Below are positions 1-13,917 of a DNA stretch of 64,000 nucleotides, piece after piece; positions within the stretch are counted from its first letter, which is position 1; each line of letters starts with the position of its first letter. The translations under genes and the position numbers were made by a program. Source of the DNA: Carallia brachiata (taxonomy: Eukaryota; Streptophyta; Magnoliopsida; Malpighiales; Rhizophoraceae); assembly GCA_021464245.1 (NCBI GenBank), contig JADCRB010000038.1:3088320-3152319 (forward strand), written 5' to 3'. The notes beneath the pieces are model-generated. The model was not told where the DNA came from, did no database searches, and saw only the letters and a program-made list of their open reading frames with translations.

Positions 1-3000
1 TTATATGTGTATACTAAAATATTTGATTATTTTTAACTAATTATTTTTAATTGATAACGTGCTAGATTTGTTAGAAAATAATTAAACTGTATTAAATTTA
101 TTAATTGTTAAAGGTTGTACTAGATTTGTAAAAAAATAATTAGACTGTGTTAAATTTATTAATTTTTAAAAATTGTGTTATATTTGTAAAAAAACACAAA
201 AATGGCACTATTTTATCAACCCATAATTTTATTCATACTTTAGGTGAGTGGGATTATAAAATTCTTTTAGACTTCAAATGCTGAGCACACACAAAAAAAA
301 AATTTAATGCCGATTACATTGCACGATATTAATTCTTAATTCTATATTTAGTCTTATAATTAATTGTGATTGTGAATTCAAAGATCAAAATTATACAACA
401 AACTATCCTTTTTTATAGTATATATAATGTGTGAGCTCCTATCTGTACTGCATCAGACCCATCTTAGAATATTGAATTTTAGGTGAGAAAGTATTTATCT
501 GCTCGGAAGGAGAAAAAGTACACGAAAGTTTGTCGTCTCTCCCACTTGCTCAGAGTATTCTTCGAGGAAAACGCCATTTTAGGTCAAGGTATCGGCACTG
601 CTGCATTCTTGGCATATGTTGTTCTAATTTTGCCTGTGGTTAATGTTTGTACATGTCACTGCATTTTTTACTGCAAATTTTTTTAGGGGGTGCCTTTTCA
701 GATAGAAACACCCGCAAATATTGATGGCTTATTAAGGAGCTGCAACCAGGAACTTTTTTGTAAGGAAAGTTTTGCTGCTACAATTTTTTTTTAATCTTAA
801 AAAAAAAGTTAAAAAGTATGAAAGATGTTTTTGTGCCCGTATCAGAGAATGTTTATAAATCACTAAAAATTTATAATGAAACTTACGTATCATTATTCAT
901 GAGAGATTCCAATAATAGCTAATAAAATTCAAAGCCGAGATGAAATATATTAACTACTAAATTCTTAATCATCAAACCAATTGGCGTTTTGCTCCTATTT
1001 TGTAGGAAACTGCTTTAGTTGCATAATGTTGATGTTGGATCACGGCCCAACACCTTTAGCCTTTTCCTTATTTTCAGCCCATCATCAGAAAATTCATCGC
1101 GAGTCGCATTGCTTAAGATAATGGAATGAAGTTTTAATTTCACATTAGCATAGAAAATTATAAAAGCCAAAACCAAAAACTTTCAAAATAGGATGTAAAG
1201 GAGGAGTTATAACCTTATCTATGAATTATCAAATTTCAATGGGTCAAGAATCTCCATCCTACCAATTATAGAATCCCCAAAAGAATGTGAAAATAATGAC
1301 ATAAAACAAGAACATCACAACCATCCAAGCTGTTTGTCTCAAATCAATTGATCGCAAAAACTTCATAAAAATCAAACAATGGCACACGTGAGCAAATTTT
1401 CCATACAATATAATAGTCCATATGTTCATAACATTCAAACAAAAGTGCCTCTCAAAGCAATCGAGAATTTGTTGCAAACAAAACCCATATGAAACATGAT
1501 TTCAGAAAATTGAAATAATAAAACCAAGCTAATTAGAATATTTGTCAGAAGGATTGCAATTAAGAGAATAGATATGTCTGAAAATGTGTCTGTTCCATCT
1601 TCTCCTGAAGTTTGTGTTGATGGATATCTGTAGTTCTATTATTGCTACATCTCTAAGAAGGTTTCCTGGTTCAAGCAGTGATAAATCTTGGTGTACGAGG
1701 GGTGTTTCTTAAACAAATAAATTTTTTCTAGTTATTTAAAACAATGAGTAAGAGTTCATGAATGAATAAGGCACAACCCTCACAGGCTATCACGATTCTA
1801 AAAAATAACCAAAGCTTGATAACCTGGCAATATGATGTTTTAATATCCAATAAACTAGAGACCCAAAGCACTTGAAACCGATGAACCCTATAGCCCAATA
1901 AACCCCAAACCCAAAAGCTCGAAACTGGAAACAACCTAATTTGACTGTTTGCCACCTCTAATTGAATCAAATTCTTTCAACTGAATTTTGTAACTTTTAT
2001 GCTGATCCAGACAATATGTTTGTTTGCACCGTGAAACATAATTGCCATTTTCAAATGTTTTCTCCCCTTTTCCAAATTGCAAATGTTAAATTGATGCTAG
2101 TTAGTAGTTACTTTGACAGGCTGGGCCAAGAACAAGTGTTACGAATAATTTATCTGCAAGAAGCTCTCGATTTTTCAAAGAATATCTTAGTGATTTAAAA
2201 CTTTAAACCTCAATCTTCAATATCTCAGATTATAATTTGAGAAGAAAATATAAAATTTGTAAAAATAAAGAGAATTATACTTATTATTTAGTATACAGGC
2301 CAATGCCCTTCTCAGTGAATAAAGCAAATGTCCTCATTGTTTAATGGGATAAGAAACCGTTTGTGTGGGGTTCCTATAAGCGTCCAAATCTATGCCGACA
2401 TGTACCTCGAATGGCTAGTTGTTGACAATATACACAATAATCGCAGCAGGGGAATATTCTCTCTCTTTCTTACATGAAGTCCAAGCAAGTGTGACAAATT
2501 AAGACAAACCGGCTTGGGGCCTGATCAGCTTTCTCGTATATTGCTCAGAAACTAAATACCATTACCAATTGCAATTGTTTAGTATGGAAAGAAGCGGACA
2601 ATCGGGACTAAGCTACGGAGAACATTGGCGTCTGAGTTTTTGGGACAGTGCTTTTTGGTTTTTTGTGTAGTTGTAAGGAAGCTCAGTTTCTTTTTTTTTT
2701 TTTTTTTAAATGATAAAATAATTAGTAGTTAGCCTATTAATAATTTAGCAAAGTGAACTTAAGGGGACAAGCCACATAAATCCCACACTTAAGTGGGTGT
2801 TTGAGGAATTTTCCACCTCCCTCGTCCCTTTGGAGTTGATAACCACTCAAGTTAATATACAAAAAATAGAGGTATTTACCTTTGTACACTAAAACACGAA
2901 GCAACTACAAATAGATCACTAACCAGACACATACGAACCAAATTGGAACAAGGCTTACTTGAAACAAGCTTTTGTTTCCACCCCACTTTTCATTCTCCTA

Positions 3001-4640
3001 GTATTCACATCTAAAGCCTTCAAGACAAACATAATTACTAGTAACAGGCCTTAGTCCAGTTGGCAAAGAGAGGAACTCTTTTTCTATGACTAAGCTTCAG
3101 GTTTTGTTGGAATTACTATAGGAGTAAATTTTTAATACGACTAATTAGAAAATTCTATTGAAACCATTTTATCTTGTGTTTGAATTTAGTGATTATATTC
3201 TCCTTTCGTGACATTTCAGCCCCCTTTATTATTGAAAAAATCTTTATTGCACTAGAGAAATATAAGTGCGACTTTAAGATCATTTAGGGATGAGCTTATC
3301 ATTCACTCAAAGAAAAAAAAAGGGATGAGCTTATTATTCTCAATTAATGTAAAACTTAGCCCGAGCCTGCCCTTTCATAGTAAAGACCCAAAAAAAAAAA
3401 AAAAACGACTGCAGTTCTTGACTGAGGATGGAACAAATATTCTGGCCAACATTGCTCAGCAGCCTTGCTCATAACAAAATACCCAGACAGCTATGGAACT
3501 GACTAAATTCAAGTAATTTGGGATTGCGGAGCTAGATAAACTATCGCAGGTTTGATTTTTCCTGGATTCAAGCCAAGAAGCACATGGAGGTCTTAATGGT
3601 GATTGGTGAATTGCATTACTAGTTTCCCTCAATTATTTGGAAAATTTTTGGTTCCTTTCCGATCTGCACCCCCCAAAAAAAAAAACAAAAAGAAAAGAAA
3701 AGAAAAATTTGTGACTTTCGTTTCCCAGCATCCTTGTGCTATCTAATACTGAAAACACATACATTATTTTATCTACAAAAATGTAACCTCTGCGCCATTT
3801 TTTTTGTTTTAATGTGAGTCTGATGCAAATCTATAGAAAAAGTATCACTTTACATTATTGTGAACATTAATTACACATTTTTAATAGTTCGATGCATAAT
3901 CATAATTAATAATAAAAACTACAAATATGTAATAAACAGTCATGCCCACATTAATTCTGTATCAAACAATATGTGTTTACTATGGGCGATTGTTACAGGC
4001 TAATGGTAGTGCCTGTGCAGTGGAGCATGAAAAAGGCTAGGCTAATTTTGGGCCTTGCAGCCCAACTAATAAAAGACCGTCTCATTTCTTAAATAGCCTT
4101 TGTTGTATTCCAGTAGGAGTGGGACAACCATAATTACCCGTGTCAAAGTGTTTAAACGATCGTAAAGAACAGGAGAAAAGAAAGGAGAGGTAAATTGAAA
4201 AGCGGGTTAAAATAGAAATTCTTTGATATTAAATTTGATATTAAAGTCTTTTATTTCCAATCCACCGTCGCCTCTTGGTTAAGAATTAGAAAACTAAACA
4301 CCTTATGCTTCGTTTCCAAAAAGGAATATATGGCAGTCTACTGTTTCCGATAATATTTTGCCCAAAAAAAAAAAACCCACAACATACAGAATTTCTATGA
4401 TTAATCTGATCAAAGTGTGCCTCGTTAACCACAAACTATATAGTCTCGGCAGAAATACTAAATTTTTTTTAGTCTTGATACGTGCCAGGGTTTTAACCCT
4501 GACAACCCAAATAAAAAAGAATAATCTTGCTGGGCAGCTCAAAGTTGCTCCTTCGCTATTTAGTGAAGATAATCCAGTCTATATTGTAAGTAGTTAGTCC
4601 ATTTCTATATGATAAATTTGCAGGGTGGCACTTTTGATTT
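1..4640. other. AT-rich intergenic DNA, no gene recognised
   Basis: No open frame here looks like a known protein or has a convincing exon structure. A 67-codon plus-strand frame at 483-686 follows an attttag acceptor-like site and ends in a hydrophobic stretch, so it could be an exon relic, but I do not recognise it. Long A and T runs and short AT-rich repeats dominate. A degraded tRNA-like segment (tagtccagttggcaaagag, near 3,050) may be an old SINE. Confidence 0.5.
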
Positions 4641-4653
4641 CTTATTTTTTTAA

Positions 4654-4656
<3 letters not shown>

Positions 4657-4699
<43 letters not shown>
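4657..4699. repeat. (AT)n microsatellite
   Basis: Uninterrupted AT dinucleotide tract of about 43 bp, flanked by ordinary AT-rich DNA. Confidence 0.95.
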
Positions 4700-4704
<5 letters not shown>

Positions 4705-6048
4705 AAAAGGTGGGTTATTATTACTTGCACCCATGTCCAACAAATGCATAGTTTAATCACACCAGGCAGTATATTAAGCCGTACATTTAGGGTAAAATAT
4801 TCTGCAGGCACAACTATGTTGACCATTTTGATATCTATTTTTTTGGTTTATCTTACAGCTATATCTTTAATGGCATGGAGGACTAAGTGGAGAAAACATC
4901 ATTCCTATTTAAATTATAAACACTAGAATTGAACTGTTTCCAATACGAGTACAAATAGATTTACAAATTCACCTTGTCTCATTCCATTCGTGTGTGCATT
5001 TTCTAATAGATTGCTGAGAGATCGAAGGAATCAACACAATAAAGATTTTGACAAGAACTTTGTGTCTCGCTAAAGCAAATTAACCATCCTGTGAAAGTTC
5101 CTAGCAAATTGCCCCCTACTCGATGCTGGCTCCAGTGTCAAGGGAAATAGACAAAACTTGAATGTGGTTGTTCCTACTTCTTATCATATATTCGGCGACC
5201 TTCGCATGTGAACATAATCCGTGTCAAACAAAAAGGACGTGGGGTTTTCAGCAAGATTATAGTCGACATAAAAATTTTTTGAACACGTAACTATAAGAGT
5301 GCGGTAGATACAAAATAATTTAGACTGTTAAAACGTAAAAAGTATATTAAATTTGAAAAATAAAAAAAAAGATAAATCATTAGATACCGTTAAATTAATT
5401 GTATAATTTTCACATACTTCATTCAATATATTCACGTAATCTTACTCTGTAAACTGAAGACGAGAATGCATCAATAGAACTATTCCATGCCTATGCAGAA
5501 TCTTAGGGTTCATACTAGAACCTAGCGGCTAGATTGATTTGCACCACAAGAAACGTTGGGCAACTTAAACAAGTGTTGCATCAATGCAGTAGTTTTGCAA
5601 TTAGTGGTCCGTTGATTAATAACACTGGATAATTCGTAAGAATTTATTTTTCTAAAAAAAAAAAATTTGTTAGGTGACTATAAAGTTCAAGTCGGGGTTT
5701 TGGCGGACATCATCACGTGTTAATGTATTGATGATAAGGTTAGTCATTATAAGTTTGTTTTATCTCCCATATAATTTAAAAGGATTAGGACGTAAAACAA
5801 TGAACTAGATTATATTCACAATATAGGTTTTGGGTACGTGAGAGAAAATTTTGATTTGTACTCCTTTAATCTTGGAGACTATTTTTGCTAATGTCGGCAA
5901 AACCTTCAAATTTAGTGAGATTTATTTTTCTTTTTTAATAAACCCAAAATAGCTAAAGAGTAGTATATGCTATTAGATGCTTAAATTCATGAAAAAACAT
6001 AAAAATAAAAATATTGTCAGATATTACTAAATGAGACTGCGTAACTAC
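4700..6048. other. intergenic, no gene recognised
   Basis: AT-rich DNA with no supported coding exon. A 60-codon frame at 4,744-4,926 has a hydrophobic middle but no family resemblance that I recognise. Confidence 0.5.
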
Positions 6049-6405
6049 TTATTACTACCTATCTGAAGTTACATAGCATTATACTATTTTAAATTAAGTA
6101 AATTTATTTAACTATTTTTTTTATTTACATTATTACTACCTATCTGAAGTTATATAGTATTATACTATTTTAAATTAAGTAACATTTATTTAACTATTTT
6201 TTTATTTACATTAAACTTCTTTCTCATATATCCTCTCCTAAAACCTCTTAGTACATGTTACCTATGTGAAGTTACTTATTATTAGTTATGAAAAGTTACA
6301 TGGTATTACACTGTTTTAAATAAAGTAAATTTATTTAACTATTTTTTTTATTTACATTAAACTTTTTTCTCACATATCCTCTCCTAAAACCTCTTAGTAC
6401 ATGCT
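6049..6405. repeat. degenerate minisatellite, unit about 80 bp
   Basis: Two adjacent units of about 80 bp (6,049-6,128 and 6,129-6,209) share ttattactacctatctgaag and end in a T-rich ttatttaca. A third, more diverged unit lies at about 6,277-6,357. The sequence that follows unit 2 (ttctcatatatcctctcct) recurs after unit 3, so a larger block of about 150 bp was also duplicated. Confidence 0.85.
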
Positions 6406-6848
6406 AATCTGCTCTAAAGATGTACAAGTTAATTAACTATAACTGTTAACTTGATGTTAGAGTATGATGACCTGTATCCTATTTAGACTAACTCCTTGTA
6501 GCTTTTGCATTTCTTATGCTTTTGACATTAAAAACGTTTGAGGTCGATGTTGCTCTGCTCTCGTGGTGGTCCTTCCAAAACTCACTAGGCCACTAATGGA
6601 ACCACTAATTTGTTCAATAATTTAAATTTATGGGAGATTGAGGTATCATGAAGAGAGTTAAATCTGAGGTTTGGGCATGATGAAGATGGTGTTGTGCGTA
6701 GGAATCCTTGGCCAGGAATGGGTAATGTAAATCTGCCTCGGGTTCGAAAAAATAGTCCCATCGAAATGGGTTTTTCTTGCTTGTGAAATGGACACGCTGG
6801 TGCTTAGATTGAGGAGCCTTCATTGTGTTGTGGGCTTGGTTTACTTTG

Positions 6849-6957
6849 GAGAGAGAGAGACGGAGAGGAGAGAGAAAGGAAGGAGAGAGGAATGAGGAGA
6901 GAGAGGAAAGGAGGAGAGAGAGGCGAGGAGAGAGAGCGAAGAAGGATGAGAGAGAGA
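6849..6957. repeat. GA-rich simple-sequence tract
   Basis: Imperfect GAGAGA/GGAGAGA purine tract of about 110 bp. The frames through it encode only Arg/Glu low-complexity peptide and are not genes. A similar GA tract plus downstream AT-rich DNA recurs near 9,470-9,660 and 56,518-56,545. Confidence 0.85.
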
Positions 6958-6999
6958 AATTTTCTTTATTTTTGATTTTTCTAATTGTTAAAAAAAGAA

Positions 7000-8340
7000 A
7001 TCTTATCAAAAAGAAATTATTTTGTTAAAATTGCTTTTTATTATTTTATTTTATTTATTTTATTATTTTAAACAAAACTGCAAGAAATTTAAAAATTTTA
7101 AATTAAACTACATCAGCAAATATTTATGATGCGGCACAACGATGCGGCGATTTTTATCTAATATGATAATTTGATATTTGTCACATAATTACACTAATGG
7201 AAAAAGCGGTGTAGTTGATATTATTAGACTGACAAAATTAACGTGTTGGGAAAGATTTAACAAAAAAAAAAGTTATGCACAATAAATAAGAAACCAAAAA
7301 AGGTTTGAATAAAATTAATCATTAAGCCATATTACTTAGGGGACCATCTCAGAGGGGTAGCCATTGAGAAAAGAAAATTTAAGGGACCAAGAGGAAGGTG
7401 AGCCAACAAGTCATTCTATAATTCTTACAACTCCATTGGGTAAGTGCTCCATTGCTCTTAGTGCAATCCTATGTAGTACAAATACAGATATAGTAATATG
7501 ATTACGGCATGTATTTAATATATATTTATTGTATGTCTACCGAGTGTTCGTTTAGAACACATATTTAACACACAATATTTTTAAATTTAAGCTTATTTGT
7601 GCCTCATAGCTACATCCACAGGCTTGCCTACGCTTTTGCAGTTTCACTATTACAATTTTAGGAGTCATAAATTCATAATATATGAATAATACTAAAAGTA
7701 TTATATTCGTTTTGGGAAATTTACAATTACCATATTTTAGTTCGCATTTTGTAACAATTCACACGCTAGTTTTTGAAATGTAACCAAGGTTAATCGAAAG
7801 TAACGATGGGAAAAACACATATACCCTTTCATTTATGTCGTGTTAAAGTAAAATTTTTGAAAAAATAAATAGTTAGTTTTTATATTTGTTTAAAAAAAAT
7901 GAGGTACTACAAGATAAATAAAAACGAAGATACAATTTAATTAAAGGACTAAAAAAATTCAAATTTTTATTGTTAAATTCAAAATAAATTAAAAATTTTT
8001 ACATAAAATTGAAATTTATAATAATTACAAATCGTGATTGATATATTTGAGATAAAAATTTTGTAAATTAAAGATCTTTAAGAAAAAAAAATCAAGATAT
8101 AAATGTTTATGATTTAGGGTTAATCAAGTAAAATATATAAAATTTTCATTTGTTTTAATTTTATTATAAATTTTTTATTTTTTAAATATATTATAATTAT
8201 TTACTTAACTCTAAATCTATAGTGTTGTCAATATATGATAATAAATTTTGTTAAAGTATTGACGTGACAATCTATAAGCCATACACTGCCATATGCACAT
8301 TCCACATGTGAAAAAAAAAATATTTTTAAGATAAAATTAA
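7000..8340. other. very AT-rich intergenic DNA
   Basis: Strongly AT-rich, with homopolymer runs. I see no coding exon, RNA gene or clear transposon terminus. Confidence 0.5.
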
Positions 8341-8368
8341 AAGAATAATCAATACGTCTCTGACCCAA

Positions 8369-9670
8369 TCTCTCTCTCTCTCTCCCTCTCAACCACGCGG
8401 TATCTTACTCTCACGTTCATCCCCTCTCTCTCTCTCTCTCTCTCTATAGTCTCGCTCTTTCAAAGTTTCTCTGGCCATGGAGCTTCAATTTCAGGAGCTT
8501 GCGCCACTATTCCTGACACCCAAACGAGGCATCAAATCATATCACCTAGAGCCAATTTTGCTTCAGACCAATTATGAGGTCATAATTAAGTTTTAACCCT
8601 CAGAGGACAAGGCAATACGCCAAACTATGCGCGGCATCAAAACATCACCTAAAGCCAATTGAAAAAGGTAAATGATTGTTTTGTTAGGTAGTTTCGTAGG
8701 ATTATATATGATGTAATAAAAAAATTATATAATTTATTAAAAAAATAAAAAATATTGTACGATATATTATAAAAAATTATATGATGTATAATTAATTATT
8801 AAAAATTAAATTTTTTTTAATAATTAATTACACTTCATATAATTTTTTTAATACCTCACATAATTTTTTTAATCATAGCGGATACGACGTCTATATAAGC
8901 TCTCTAAGGCTACTTCCACCAAGTGATGTACAAGCCAATTTTACAACCTCTAAGAGCACCATAAATGGCTTGTTTCCAATTTTGAGGATAAACCGATAGG
9001 AGGACTCGAACCAGTCGTAGTGGGTATCCTTGTGTATTTAATTGAAAATTGCTTAAAGATCCACCTCCATGCTTTGGGCGCTGAAGCTTGCAAGTTGCAC
9101 CAAATTTACAGGTTCCAGTCTTTAAATAAAACTGCAGATGAAGAAATTAAAAATGTGTTGACAGTCTTTTCGAAGCTTGATAGCAAAACTGCTATATTCC
9201 CCTGGCATGGAGGTTCAACCACTCGTTCTGGGTATTCCCCTGTAGCTCTTATAGCTTCCTCAACCAAAGCAGTATTCAGTGCCAAGAAATTATAAGAAAC
9301 CAAATTCTGGCATGTGGCCGTGTTAATTGCAGATAGGCAATAAGAACAAAATCATTACACGTCTGAACCGTAGAGCTTTGCAAGATTTCCAGCAGAAAGA
9401 CAAAACCTTTGATTTACCTAAAAACATAGCATACTCAATTCTGCAGTTCACAAAAACCCAGATCATATTGAGAGTGAGAGAAAGAGCTGACGAGAGAGAA
9501 AGAGAGGGAGACAAAGAGCCAGATTAGAGAGGTTGAGAGTGAGATCGATCCCTTGAGTGAGAAAGGAGACTGAGCGAGAGAAAGAGTGACACTAGAGGGA
9601 GGGTAAGATTGAGAACGAAAGCAAGAGTGAGATACAGCATGAGAGAGGGAGAGAGAGAGGTAGAGACGAA
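8369..9670. other. CT tract to GA tract block, possible degraded transposon
   Basis: The left side has CT microsatellites (about 8,369-8,388 and 8,423-8,448) and the right side a long GA-rich tract (about 9,470-9,660), giving a loosely inverted outline. Between them lies more complex DNA with overlapping frames (9,020-9,295 plus, 9,106-9,303 minus). I do not recognise either peptide; they may be captured gene fragments or chance. An AT-rich segment with a tcatgtcagcac motif follows, resembling the DNA after the GA tract near 56.5 kb. Confidence 0.35.
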
Positions 9671-9962
9671 GCTTGAAATTGTGTTGGTGCCAAATTATTT
9701 TTTGTTTTTTGACTAGAAATTTTTTTATTTAAAAAAAAACAGTTTTTAACACATGGTAATGTGCTGCATTAGAATGTCATGTCAGCACTTTAATAGAATT
9801 CATTGTTTTGTTACGACAGTGCAATAAATTTAAAATTAAATGAATAATTGGTGATATATTTAAAAAAATTAAAAGTTCACGATAGAATTAAAATAAAATA
9901 AAAAGTTCATGTATTTTTAAGAGATTAACCTATAGTTTATGATAAGTACTACGATAGTATAG

Positions 9963-10405
9963 GGTGTTTGGATAAAGTTTTTAAAAGAATATATTTATAT
10001 TTTATTTTTAAAAAATTGGGAAATAAAGTTTTAGTAAATTTTTTTATACTGCTTAATTCCGTTTATTTCCTTATATATAATTATCTAATAGCAGTTGATT
10101 GAAAAACAGTTTAATAGTACTTTTGTTATTTTTTAAATTATTTTTTTAATATAATAATAATTTATATGAACTAAATTATCATTAAAAAATATTTATATAA
10201 TTTCATTTTTTTCTTATCATATAAATTAAATATGTTAATCTATTTTACTAATATTTGTATAAACACAATATTTTTATTTTTTAATAATTCTTAAATAATA
10301 TTTTTTGTTTCGATTATCTTTAATATTAACACTTATAAAAAAAATTTGAAAAATTATATTTCTTAGCATCTAGTAAAAATTGATATTTTTTTAAAATAGA
10401 TTTTC
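9963..10405. mobile_element. MITE-like element with GGGTGTTTGG terminus
   Basis: Starts with gggtgtttggataaag and runs about 440 bp in very AT-rich DNA. Part of it (about 10,261-10,400) matches, in inverted orientation, about 55,525-55,640 in unit B, where the related element ends in caaacaccccc. Two dispersed copies with a GTTTGG-type end suggest a non-autonomous DNA transposon. The right end is not sharply defined and no target duplication was seen. Confidence 0.45.
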
Positions 10406-12346
10406 TCTTGTCCATTGGATCTCTAGTTTGAGACTCAACTTCCTCGTGTATAGCAAATTTTTTTTAAGAAAAACAGCTGGGGGCCCACAACGGGCCAGTT
10501 GTTCCTCACTGCACAGGTTAATCAAGTTTGTGTTATTCTACACTTCTACTTATAAGCGCACGCTAACGAAAAGGTTTGTCACATGATGAAGAGTTAGTTA
10601 AATTTAATGGGTCGATTGAAACTTTGTCTATGGACGAACTCTATGTTTGCACCATACATTCTGCTCTGTTATGTTCTAACATTAAGGTTGGACAAAACAA
10701 ACAGATCAAGGAACAAAAGAACGTATGTTCAATTACCATCGTCTCCCATTTTTTCTTTCCTCACTCCCATCCCAGTTCAACACAATAATAGACTAATAGT
10801 TTCAAAGCCAATACGTTTCACCCACAAAACATCAAAGTAATCGTCATACTAACTGCTACTCCCTTAAATGCTTAGTAGACTACCAACTCCAACACGCTAA
10901 ATGTTCAAGGGATTAACACTAACTATAGAAATAATAAGTGGTGAATTCAACGAATGAATGAAACAATTGTAGGACACTGAAGTTCAAGGCTGTGGCCATA
11001 GGGACCTGTATACCAATGCAATTGCTTTCTTTTATAAGGGAGGACGAAAAAGTAAAAACTAGAATTTAAGAACAAAATAACTATTTGCTAAAAAATGGAA
11101 ACATAATCACTGTGACCAGAATACAGGACCAAGAGATTTCAATACAATTACTATATTGGTACATCAAAAACATGTCAAATAATTACGCAGAAAAGTTTTT
11201 TTCTTGAGACGGAGACTTGATGGTATAGCAAAACTCCAAAGGAAAAAAAAAAAAAAAGAAGAAAAACATCTGAAGTGCATTTTAAACAGAGTAGTTTGCC
11301 CAAATAGTTGTCAGTACGGGAAATCTTGTGTACTTGCAAAATATTCCATGTTGTTCATTTTCTTTCGACTTCTTCCTCAAAGACAAGCAAATAAAAATGA
11401 AATCTAGTCACAGGGAAAACAGAAACATACAATAACAATCAAAACGATCATATCGGAGACAATCCAAGCATTTTGTTTTCCCCATGCCTAATCATGGAAA
11501 AAGTGAACAAACAGGCAACAAATTTAGTCCTTGAGTTTGGAGCGTCGGGACATGGGACCCCTTGCACCATTTTTCCAATTTCGCCCTATGAAAAAGTGGG
11601 GTGAATGATTTCTGTTGATTAATCGGTAGGAAAAGGTTTGGTGTATTCAGTCGGTAAACAAAGCTATCTACCGAGTAGTATATTAATTTTTTTAGAAATT
11701 AAAGAGTGTAAGCCTGTAAGGTTTAAATTTTGAGTTTAACCAGAGTGATAACCCCTTCAAACTTAAATTTTAATTTCCAAAAACGTGACTCGGTGTACAC
11801 AGTGGGGCCCTAATTGGTAGTACTGAGATGGGGCGAGCCTGGTTGTTAAAATAAACATGCAAACCTGACAATATGTGATGTTGGGTTCATCCTTTTTGGT
11901 TCAGACAGAACTGTGGGTCAAAGCTTTCAGGGTATGGAAATTAAATATTGTCTGATTAATAATTTCGGGGAAGAAGACAGGAATTCACCCATAGAGAGAG
12001 AGGGGAAAAAGCAGATTCCCTTTTAGTGCTAGGTCCCTAGGTGGTGTTTGCTACATACAATGTATACATACTACTGCATAACAAACGAAGAAAGTCATTT
12101 TCATATCTGTTTATGGCAAAACGTTTATGATTATAAAAAAAAAAAGAAGAAGTTATTCATATGGTATTTCGATTGTGACATTCAATATATTTTGTATAAC
12201 TGTAACAAAAAAATATGAATAAAAAAATGTAACTATTTTGTTTTAAATTTATATTTTTTTTATAATTATTAAAAAAAATACTGATTATTACAATTTAAAT
12301 ATTATATAGACAATTTTTTTTTTGTATGATTACATGGGACTCTCTG
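10406..12346. other. 5' intergenic region of the bHLH gene
   Basis: No supported exon. Contains A/T runs and, near 11,640-11,760, a weak SINE-like stretch. The last few hundred bases are presumably the distal promoter of the bHLH gene that starts at 12,459. Confidence 0.5.
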
Positions 12347-12357
12347 TTTATATATCC
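12347..12357 (+). promoter_or_regulatory. TATA box of the bHLH gene
   Basis: The sequence tttatatatcc lies about 105 bp before the ATG at 12,459. A (GA)n tract at about 12,425-12,443, typical of plant 5' UTRs, lies between them. Transcription would start near 12,380-12,390. Inferred from position and motif only. Confidence 0.6.
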
Positions 12358-12458
12358 CTTCAAACTTGGTTCAACTTCATGTTTCCAAGCATATACTTTG
12401 AAACATAATTCCTGGATCATTTTAGAGAGAGAGAGAGAGAGAGACTGAGTGAGTTAGG

Positions 12459-13810
12459 ATGGACTTCACTCAGCATTGTTTCTTAGAGGAGCTACTGCAA
12501 GCTCCAAGAGGAGATAGCTTGGGAAATTTTCCAAGTGGGACTGGTGAGTTTTTCTCCAATGGATGGAGCTTAGATTCTTTTGATGGGAGCACAAACTTGG
12601 CTACAGCAAATCCTTCACTCCTGTTATCATCCACCCCAACAGAAACTGGCTTTCGTTGCCCTTTCAGTGACCAAACCTACCCTTTTGTCGACGGGTTCAT
12701 AGCACCTGCTGAGATTGACAGTTCATATGCCAAAAATGATACATTTCCTTTTCCACCCCAAGAACAATACCCATCAATGGTTGAGGAGCAAGATCTTGGC
12801 ATGTTAAGCAATAACAGCTGTGAAAGTAGAAGGCATGGCTGCAATGTTGAGATCGAACAAGCAAGCAATGTTCAGGATTTCGGCATGGGTTTTTGCAGCG
12901 AGGATAACAAGAGCAAGTCCAAGAAGTCAGAAGGGCATCCTTCAAAAAATTTAATGGCAGAGAGAAGACGAAGAAAGCGCTTGAATGATCGCCTTTCAAT
13001 GCTAAGATCAATAGTTCCTAAGATCAGCAAGGTGATCTATGTTTTGTTTCTGGACTTTACTTTGTTCCAGATTATACTTGACAATGGATTATGGATGTAT
13101 GCATCCTTGATGTCCTTTGTCATTGCAAGCACTTTGTTTTTTGCATAACTGATAACAGAATGTGAATTTTAGCAGATGGACAGAACTGCCATTCTAGGTG
13201 ACACCATTGACTATATGAAGGAACTGCTTGAAAGGATCAACAAGTTGCAGGAAGAAGGAAGTGAAGAGGGTTGGAATCAAATGCACTTAATGCCCAACTT
13301 CAAAGAGCCAAAGTCAAATGAAGTAACGATGAGAAATTCCCCCAAGGTACGATGAAAATTACAGGTTAAGAATTGCAAAATGCATAAACAGGCACTCAAT
13401 TCCTTAGCTGAATCTTTCCACAACGGGTTTCTGCAGTTTCAAGTGGAGAGGAAAGAGATCGATACCCGGATCGACATCTGCTGTGCAACAAGGCCAGGAC
13501 TATTGCTTTCAACAGTAAACACTCTGGAAGCACTAGGCCTCGAAATCCAGCAATGTGTCATAAGTTGCTTCAATGAGTTCTCAATGCAAGCTTCTTGTTC
13601 AGAGGTGGGCATCTTAGATCCCAGATATACCAATTGCTTCCTTTTACATTAGCATACAAATGCCTCAAATCAACCGAGGGTCTAATATTTCTTTCTTTTT
13701 TTTTTTTGCAATTATCTAATTAGGTTGCAGAGCAGAAAAACTTAATGAGTCCTGAAGATATAAAACAAGCATTATTTCGGACTGCTGGCTATGGAGGAAG
13801 ATTTCTTTAG
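12459..13810 (+). CDS. bHLH transcription factor, bHLH93-like (4 exons)
   Basis: Exons 12,459-13,031, 13,176-13,346, 13,437-13,604 and 13,724-13,810, all phase 0 with GT-AG introns of 144, 90 and 119 bp. They give 332 aa, close to Arabidopsis bHLH93 (about 350 aa). The N-terminal 160 residues are a diverged region starting [13 protein letters not shown]. The basic region ([16 protein letters not shown], from N164) has the Glu and Arg expected for E-box binding. The helix-loop-helix is split by intron 1 at ...[15 protein letters not shown], as I remember for this subgroup. Residues about 252-304 ([21 protein letters not shown]) form an ACT-like dimerisation domain, and the C-terminus [20 protein letters not shown] matches the family end. 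It is a nuclear DNA-binding dimer; the Arabidopsis relative acts in flowering-time control under short days. No disabling lesion was seen. The continuous frame past 13,031 is intron read-through. Confidence 0.95.
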
Positions 13811-13911
13811 AATGAAGGAGTGCAAAAATACAAGTTGTCTCTTACAAAGCCTGCAGAGATTGACCATATCTGAGTTTGTTGTTCAATAAGTTTCTGCAAA
13901 TGAGAAGCTGT

Positions 13912-13917
13912 AATAAA
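13912..13917 (+). terminator. polyadenylation signal of the bHLH gene
   Basis: An AATAAA hexamer about 100 bp after the stop codon at 13,808-13,810, in a plausible 3' UTR. Motif and position only. Confidence 0.6.

Noticed and set aside
483..686. 67-codon frame as a gene
   Set aside because: No recognised family and no partner exon; kept only as a remark in the intergenic entry.
6614..7028. Overlapping Ser/Leu-rich and Arg/Glu-rich frames
   Set aside because: They are translations of a GA/CT simple-sequence tract.
12677..13011. Minus-strand frames opposite the bHLH gene
   Set aside because: Shadows of bHLH exon 1; the plus strand has a complete spliced gene with a family match.
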